The notes below the pieces were generated by a model that was not told the DNA's origin, ran no database searches, and was given only the letters and a program-made list of their open reading frames with translations. A DNA stretch of 9,896 nucleotides from an uncultured Pirellulaceae bacterium (lineage in GTDB: Bacteria; Planctomycetota; Planctomycetia; Pirellulales; Pirellulaceae). The stretch covers positions 1 to 9,896 of the forward strand of contig CAKQNH010000108.1 of NCBI GenBank assembly GCA_934255105.1. The letters run 5' to 3'. Made by a program: the position numbers and the translations under genes. This document shows positions 5,201 to 9,896 of the stretch, piece after piece (the first letter of the stretch is position 1; every line of letters starts with the position of its first letter).

Positions 5201-8014
5201 ATGGCCGCGAACCAATTCTTTCAGCGGCACAGACGCTACTACTCACCTGGCAAATGCAGGAACATACCCGTGCCGCACTTGAACAACCATCGCCAGCCGT
5301 GGGTTTCAATAACTCACCTCGCAGCATTCGCCCTGAGTCAAATTGCGCTCCAAGCGATGCTTTTACCAACTGGTCAGGTCAGCGCCGCAGACGACCGCCC
5401 CAACATTGTCTTTTTTCTGTCTGACGATCACTGCCTTATCGATTCGTCCCTGTACGGTGCGACCGATATTCAAACGCCCAATATGCAGCGACTGGCCAAG
5501 GCAGGTATGACGTTCAGCCATGCCTTCGTGATCTCACCCGCTTGCGCCCCCAGTCGCGCAGCGCTGCTAACCGGACTGACGCCCGCGCACAATGGTGCAG
5601 AGGCCAATCACGCGCGGCCGCATGCAGACTTGAAGAAATTCCCGGCCTACCTACAGGAGCAGGGATACGAGGTGGTAGCGTTTGGCAAAGTTGGGCACTA
5701 CGCGCAGACACCCGAGTACGGTTTCGATCTGGCCAAGCATTTCGGCTATCACGAAGATATCGCCGTGGCTGAGGCGGTGAAGTGGCTTGAGAATCGCAGT
5801 AGTGACAAGCCACTGTGCCTGTTCGTGGGGACCAACTGGCCGCATGTCCCCTGGCCAGTCGCGACAGATGTTCCACTGGAGAGCGTGCAGATCCCCCGCA
5901 CCCACGTCCAAACGCCTGAGACGCAGCAGGCCAGAGCCAACTACTATCAAGCCATCCTGACAATGGATAGCGAATTGGGAAGCGTCTTCGATACTGCCTA
6001 TGAGAAGCTGGGTGCGAACACTTTGTTCATTCACACTAGCGACCACGGCGGGCAGTGGCCGTTCGCCAAATGGAATCTGTATGACGCCGGCATACGAACT
6101 CCACTGATTGTCTCCTGGCCCGGGCGGATCGCCAAGCAGTCGACTTCGGACGCGATGGTGTCCTGGATCGATCTGCTCCCCAGCGTGCTGGACGCGGTCG
6201 GCGCACCTGTGCCTGAATCGCTCGACGGCCAGTCGATACTGCCCGTCCTGACCGGCAAGAAGGCCGAACATCGCAGCGAGATCTTTACGACTCACAGCGG
6301 CGATGGGAACTTCAACGTCTACCCGTCGCGCAGCGTGCGCACCAAGCAATACAAGTACATTCGCAATCTACACCCAGAATTTCGGTTTGATACGCACGTT
6401 ACCAAAGTGAAGGGGGAGCATTCGTATTGGACGAGCTGGGTGGAGAAGGGGCGAACGGATCCTGATGCGGCACGGAAGGTTTTCCGCTATCAGCAGCGCC
6501 CGGCTGAGGAGCTCTACGACCTCGCTACAGACCCCGATGAAGAACACAACTTAGCACAGGCACCCGAACAAGCCGGCCAGTTGCAGCAGCTCCGCGGCAA
6601 GCTCGACGCCTGGCTGCGCGCGCAGGACGATCAACCCACCGTATTTGGCATGCCCACGCTCCTGCCCCGCGAGGCAGCGCCACCCAATGTCATCACCGTG
6701 TTCATCGATGATATGGGATGGCAGGATCTGTCGTGTTTTGGTGGTCAAGCCGTTGAGACGACGAACATCGATCGGCTGGCCGCCGAGGGGTTGCGGTTTA
6801 CCAATTTCTACGTCAATTCGCCCATCTGCTCTCCCTCGCGAACGGCGCTTACAACCGGCAATTATCCGGCGCGGCATCGCATCACTTCGTATTTGGCCAA
6901 ACGTGAATTGAATGAACAGCGCGGGATGGCTCAGTGGTTGGACGTAACTGTACCCACTTTGCCGCGGATGCTTTCGCAAGCTGGTTATGCGACGGGGCAT
7001 TTCGGGAAGTGGCACATGGGTGGTCAGCGCGATGTGGGGGAAGCTCCACTCATTACCGAGTATGGTTTTGATGCATCGCTTACAAATTTCGAAGGCCTGG
7101 GCCCGCGCATCCTACCGCTGTGCTACGCCTTCGACGGACAGGAGCCCAAGCGGCACGATCTGGGAAGTGCGGACTTGGGGCAAGGGCCGATCCAATGGGA
7201 AGATCGCTCGAAGATCACACAGTGCTTCGTGGACCGCACACTGGAGTTCATCGAACAAGCCGCTGAGCAGCAGCGTCCGTTCTATGTCAACGTCTGGCCC
7301 GACGACGTCCACTCTCCCTTCTTCCCACCTGAGGCTCTGCGAGGTGACGAAGCCAAGCGGACGCTCTACCTGGCCGTCCTCAAAACCATGGATCAACAAT
7401 TGGGGGCGCTATTCGATCGAGTGCGCAACGATCCACGGTTGCGAGATAACACGCTGATCATTCTGGCCAGCGACAATGGGCATGAGCCGGGTGCCGGCAG
7501 TGGCGGCCCCTTGCGCGGCGAGAAGGGGAGCCTGTACGAAGGTGGCATTCGAAGTCCGCTGATCGTATGGGGGCCGAGTTTGATCGACGCTGCCGCAGTG
7601 GGCTCGACCAATGACACGACCATTGTTTCCAGCGTCGACTTAGTGGCCAGCCTGATGAACCTATGCCAGCTAGAACCTCCTGAGGGTTACCAGTGCGATG
7701 GCGAGGACCTGCTAGCGGCCCTGCTGGGCAAGACGACGGGCCAACGCACCGGGCCGCTGTTTTGGCGGCGTCCGCCCGACCGTCCAGGAAAACCCAAAGC
7801 TCCCGCACCAGACCTTGCCGTTCGAGATAAAGAGTGGAAGCTCCTGTGCGATATCGAAGGCAAACGCGCACAGTTGTACGATCTGACACAGGACATGGAA
7901 GAAGCAAATAATGTCGCCAAAGATCATCCGAAGATTACCAAGCGGCTGAGAGAAGCCGTACTCGCCTGGAACGCCACCCTGCCCGTCGACGGCGTCGCCA
8001 ACAAGCAGCCATAG
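5201..8014 (+). CDS. Exported double sulfatase: SGSH-like domain fused to arylsulfatase/GALNS-like domain
   Basis: Sulfatases hydrolyse sulfate esters or sulfamates, here presumably on sulfated polysaccharides outside the cytoplasm. From ATG 5201 the product is 937 aa. Residues 1-63 hold a basic region and a hydrophobic stretch ending VSA-ADDRP, a signal peptide. Domain 1 (about 66-480) has Asp75-Asp76, Cys115 in CAPSRAALLTG (the formylglycine site), Lys163 and Asp281-His282 in TSDHGG; it resembles N-sulfoglucosamine sulfohydrolase. Domain 2 (about 493-930) has Asp503-Asp504 in IDDMGW, Cys543 in CSPSRTALTTG, Lys603 and His605 in GKWHMGG, and Asp758-Asn759 in ASDNGHEP; it resembles arylsulfatase A/N-acetylgalactosamine-6-sulfatase. 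The ~12-residue linker carries no second signal peptide. ATG 5201 has no clear Shine-Dalgarno; TTG 5279 would give a shorter, more usual signal peptide. Upstream in-frame sequence is repeat DNA. Substrates are unknown; the sulfatase call itself is secure. Confidence 0.9.
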   Translation: MAANQFFQRHRRYYSPGKCRNIPVPHLNNHRQPWVSITHLAAFALSQIALQAMLLPTGQVSAADDRPNIVFFLSDDHCLIDSSLYGATDIQTPNMQRLAKAGMTFSHAFVISPACAPSRAALLTGLTPAHNGAEANHARPHADLKKFPAYLQEQGYEVVAFGKVGHYAQTPEYGFDLAKHFGYHEDIAVAEAVKWLENRSSDKPLCLFVGTNWPHVPWPVATDVPLESVQIPRTHVQTPETQQARANYYQAILTMDSELGSVFDTAYEKLGANTLFIHTSDHGGQWPFAKWNLYDAGIRTPLIVSWPGRIAKQSTSDAMVSWIDLLPSVLDAVGAPVPESLDGQSILPVLTGKKAEHRSEIFTTHSGDGNFNVYPSRSVRTKQYKYIRNLHPEFRFDTHVTKVKGEHSYWTSWVEKGRTDPDAARKVFRYQQRPAEELYDLATDPDEEHNLAQAPEQAGQLQQLRGKLDAWLRAQDDQPTVFGMPTLLPREAAPPNVITVFIDDMGWQDLSCFGGQAVETTNIDRLAAEGLRFTNFYVNSPICSPSRTALTTGNYPARHRITSYLAKRELNEQRGMAQWLDVTVPTLPRMLSQAGYATGHFGKWHMGGQRDVGEAPLITEYGFDASLTNFEGLGPRILPLCYAFDGQEPKRHDLGSADLGQGPIQWEDRSKITQCFVDRTLEFIEQAAEQQRPFYVNVWPDDVHSPFFPPEALRGDEAKRTLYLAVLKTMDQQLGALFDRVRNDPRLRDNTLIILASDNGHEPGAGSGGPLRGEKGSLYEGGIRSPLIVWGPSLIDAAAVGSTNDTTIVSSVDLVASLMNLCQLEPPEGYQCDGEDLLAALLGKTTGQRTGPLFWRRPPDRPGKPKAPAPDLAVRDKEWKLLCDIEGKRAQLYDLTQDMEEANNVAKDHPKITKRLREAVLAWNATLPVDGVANKQP

Positions 8015-8156
8015 GCTTTTGTAGGCTCGTAACGAGCGGGTTCTGTAGGCTCGTAACGAGCACCGCGCTGTTACGGCATGGGCAGCGCGTTGTTTTGCCA
8101 CGCCACAATTGCGCGCAACTCCGGTCTGCCGTAACAGCGCTCCGCTCGTTACGAGC
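8015..8156. other. Convergent gap filled by repeats
   Basis: The stops of the sulfatase gene (+) and the coiled-coil gene (-) face each other across this 142-nt stretch. It consists almost wholly of the 18-bp repeat copies and the inverted repeat described separately. The stem-loops may stop transcription from both sides, but none has a clear T-tract. Confidence 0.6.
8020..8061. repeat. Two direct copies of an 18-bp repeat TGTAGGCTCGTAACGAGC
   Basis: Identical copies lie at 8020-8037 and 8044-8061, a 24-nt period. Each contains the small palindrome GCTCG-TAA-CGAGC. A third, inverted copy lies at 8144-8161. Confidence 0.93.
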
Positions 8157-8161
8157 CTACA
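8044..8161. repeat. 35-bp imperfect inverted repeat element (118 bp in all)
   Basis: The left arm 8044-8078 and right arm 8127-8161 are reverse complements at 32 of 35 positions: 18 matches, three mismatches, then 14 matches. The 48-nt centre is GC-rich and codes for nothing evident. Size and symmetry are like a small non-autonomous repeat element or a large stem-loop. No transposase is nearby and no target duplication was identified. Confidence 0.85.
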
Positions 8162-9743
8162 TCCTCTGAAATTCAGGGCTAGGCGGCGCTTCATCTGGCA
8201 CTGGAGTGGTTTCCGTGTCTTCGGTTGCCTCGGAACCTACCTCAGGCGATGCCTCGGGGAGTCGCACTTGGGGAGAGGGTTTTTCTACCAGGCTATTGAG
8301 AAATAGCAGTCGCTGATTTAACTCATTCAACTCGATCTCAGCCCGCGTCACGGCATTTTTGGCGACCTCAGCATCAAGTTGTCGGGCTCTTCGCTCCGTA
8401 ACGCTAATGATTTTTTCATCGTAGAGTTTCTGTGCGTCATTGGCCTGAATATTTGCTTTTTCGAATTGTTTCTGGGCATCGGCCAAATCGAGTTTCTTGA
8501 GCTCTACGGCACGATTCAATCGACCGCTGTGAAATTCTAGTTCGGCTTCGGCTCGGGCAAGTCGCTCTCTTGCCTTGTCTAGCTCGGGTTGCGAAGAGTT
8601 ACTCGCTGTTGCATCTAGAATCCTTCGACTCTCCCAGATGCGGTCGACGGTCGACGCGAAGTTCTCAAATTCAGGGGTGCGCAAATCGTTGGCGACTTCG
8701 TCCTCAGGCGGATTGGATGGTAGCTCTTCACGATCTTGGTTTTGAAAAGAGGGTTCCGCCGTGAGATCAGGGGGCGCGTTGTGCACTGGGGCGCGGGGGA
8801 ACTCCGGCAAACCACGTGGAGCTGAAGCAGGCGTTGTGCGTGGCGTATCATAGCCCTGGTTCGCAACGGAGAGTTGTGGTATCGCTGGTTGGTAGTCCCA
8901 TTGCAACGGATCCTGCTCCCCTAGCAGTTGGGCCACTCGGCGTTCGATGATTTCATCGCGCTGCCCGTCGCGACGATCGAGTATCTCTTGTGTGCGCTGC
9001 AAGTCCGCTTGGATTTCTTCCAGTCGGGCGACTTGCGATTTGTGGCGCTTATCGAACTGCTCAGCGACCCATTTGCGCAGCGTCTGTAGCTTCTCTGGGT
9101 TTGGTGCGGTCTCTCCATCTGCACGCAACTCGCGCAGCAAGTTTGCAATCTGCTGAGTCGATTCGTCTAATAGCTCGCTGCGATCCACTGGACCGTCAAC
9201 TGGAACCATTTGCGCATAGCTGACCTCTATTTGCTGGCCTGGATTGTTAGGGTCAGGAATCATGCGGTGACGAAATTCGACCTTCATAGGTTGGCCTAGC
9301 GAACCAATCGCACTACCATTCTCGGGAGTCTGCCGAGGGGCTTCGCCAAAGTAGTTGCCTTCAGTTCGTTTGTTGTATGGATCGAACCCTGAAGGAACTG
9401 ATTGCGGAGTGTTAGCTGACTGGGGAAACGAACGAACCGCCGGAGGAGCTGTCCCGTACCCGGTAGGTGGCGCTGGAGGAGAGTGTGCGGGATAGCCTTG
9501 CCCAGGTTGTGCCTGAGCAAGTGGGGCTGGCAACGAGTTGCCGTACTGATTGGCATTAGCGGGCGATCGGCCAGCCTGTGGTGGCTTGGCGTCGATCGCA
9601 TAAGTATTGACCCCACTCGGCAACGGCTGGATGGCAGAAATCGTAGAGCCCCTGCGATTAAAAGTCTGCGCAAACATCGCACCGACCACGACGGCCGCGC
9701 CAAGGGTTAAGATGCAGGCTGAAAAGATAAATAATCTTCGCAT
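8157..9743 (-). CDS. Membrane-anchored coiled-coil protein of unknown function
   Basis: I do not recognise a characterised family. The 528-aa product starts at ATG 9743 with MRRLFIFSAC and a hydrophobic segment at residues 4-26 (signal peptide or membrane anchor). Residues 38-150 are rich in Pro, Gln, Gly and Ala. Residues 185-278 form a charged helix, likely coiled coil, ending ERRVAQLLGEQDPLQWDY, which resembles segments in planctomycete envelope proteins. Residues 280-380 are Pro-rich. Residues 385-488 form a second heptad-like helical region containing QKLYDEKIISVTERRARQL, reminiscent of helical hairpins in HlyD/TolC-type proteins (inference). The tail 489-528 is acidic and Pro-rich. A TTG at 9824 would add 27 residues before the hydrophobic segment and is less likely. 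There is no clear Shine-Dalgarno. The stop codon lies inside the inverted repeat, so the last Met and stop come from repeat sequence. A structural or scaffolding role in the envelope is plausible but unproven. Confidence 0.75.
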   Translation of the reverse strand: MRRLFIFSACILTLGAAVVVGAMFAQTFNRRGSTISAIQPLPSGVNTYAIDAKPPQAGRSPANANQYGNSLPAPLAQAQPGQGYPAHSPPAPPTGYGTAPPAVRSFPQSANTPQSVPSGFDPYNKRTEGNYFGEAPRQTPENGSAIGSLGQPMKVEFRHRMIPDPNNPGQQIEVSYAQMVPVDGPVDRSELLDESTQQIANLLRELRADGETAPNPEKLQTLRKWVAEQFDKRHKSQVARLEEIQADLQRTQEILDRRDGQRDEIIERRVAQLLGEQDPLQWDYQPAIPQLSVANQGYDTPRTTPASAPRGLPEFPRAPVHNAPPDLTAEPSFQNQDREELPSNPPEDEVANDLRTPEFENFASTVDRIWESRRILDATASNSSQPELDKARERLARAEAELEFHSGRLNRAVELKKLDLADAQKQFEKANIQANDAQKLYDEKIISVTERRARQLDAEVAKNAVTRAEIELNELNQRLLFLNSLVEKPSPQVRLPEASPEVGSEATEDTETTPVPDEAPPSPEFQRM

Positions 9744-9843
9744 AGTGATTCGGGCTTTCAGTTGTTGGGTTACCAAATTTAGATGAGCTATTTGACTGAA
9801 TCCGACGATAGCGGAACTCGCCAAGAGTTTCGATCAGTGTCGC
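9744..9843. other. Upstream region of the coiled-coil gene
   Basis: No gene is supported. Read on the minus strand, there is no convincing -35/-10 pair and no Shine-Dalgarno before ATG 9743. A promoter may lie here or beyond the repeat at the window end. Confidence 0.4.
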
Positions 9844-9896
9844 CTTTCGCTCCGCGAAAGTAGCGTGTGCTTAACGGGTGCTGCGCTACTTTCGCG
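9844..9896. repeat. Inverted repeat at the window edge (probably incomplete)
   Basis: CTTTCGC-TCC-GCGAAAG (9844-9860) is a 7-bp hairpin. Overlapping it, CGCGAAAGTAGCG (9853-9865) is perfectly inverted at 9884-9896 as CGCTACTTTCGCG, with an 18-nt spacer. The right arm runs into the window end, so the full element is likely longer and symmetrical, ending in a reversed copy of the hairpin. Confidence 0.8.

Noticed and set aside
5651..6349. 232-codon open frame on the minus strand
   Set aside because: It lies wholly opposite sulfatase domain 1, whose motifs are intact; the minus-strand product has no recognisable domain. It is a shadow of GC-rich coding sequence.
8044..8161. Insertion sequence or complete mobile element
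   Set aside because: Only 118 bp, no transposase and no identified target duplication; it can only be called an inverted repeat element.
8109..8306. 65-codon plus-strand frame
   Set aside because: It starts inside the inverted repeat and runs opposite the coiled-coil gene; no supporting features.
9744..9824. 27-residue extension of the coiled-coil protein from TTG 9824
   Set aside because: It puts a non-signal-like stretch ahead of MRRLFIFSAC and the hydrophobic segment; ATG 9743 gives a normal N-terminus.

Overview
The window reads as chromosome of a planctomycete, most like a Pirellulaceae (Rhodopirellula-type) marine bacterium. The grounds are a long secretin with a planctomycete-style N-terminal region, sulfatases with CxPSR formylglycine motifs, a proline-rich membrane-anchored coiled-coil protein, start codons that mostly lack Shine-Dalgarno sequences, and GC-rich repeats in most gene gaps. 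This placement is inference from protein style; no rRNA or marker gene is present.

Layout from left to right. (1) Positions 1-3329 (+): 3' part of a very large secretin (type II/III secretion or type IV pilus outer-membrane channel family). Its frame is open to the left edge and the first ~30 codons read as a signal peptide, so the true start lies outside the window. A perfect 13-bp hairpin with a T-tract (3376-3411) ends this transcript. (2) 3598-4950 (+): cyclopropane-fatty-acyl-phospholipid synthase (Cfa family) with all the recognised active-site residues. (3) 4951-5200: a repeat-rich gap with five 22-bp tandem units, two copies of a related 23-bp repeat, a small hairpin and a perfect TATAAT box. 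(4) 5201-8014 (+): one reading frame encoding two complete, different sulfatases in tandem behind a single signal peptide. (5) 8015-8161: convergent gap filled by an 18-bp repeat in two direct copies and one inverted copy, the last two forming a 35-bp imperfect inverted repeat that supplies the stop codon of the next gene. (6) 8157-9743 (-): 528-residue anchored coiled-coil protein of unknown function. (7) 9744-9896: upstream region of that gene, ending in a further inverted repeat cut by the window edge.

The genes do not form one evident pathway. The secretin is closed off by its own terminator, and cfa and the double sulfatase look like separate units. The common theme is the cell envelope: outer-membrane export channel, membrane lipid modification, exported polysaccharide desulfation, and a membrane-anchored coiled-coil protein. 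The most notable points are the double sulfatase with two intact active sites, and the repeat families that supply a stop codon in one gap and possibly a -35 element in another. No phage, transposase, CRISPR array, tRNA or rRNA was seen.
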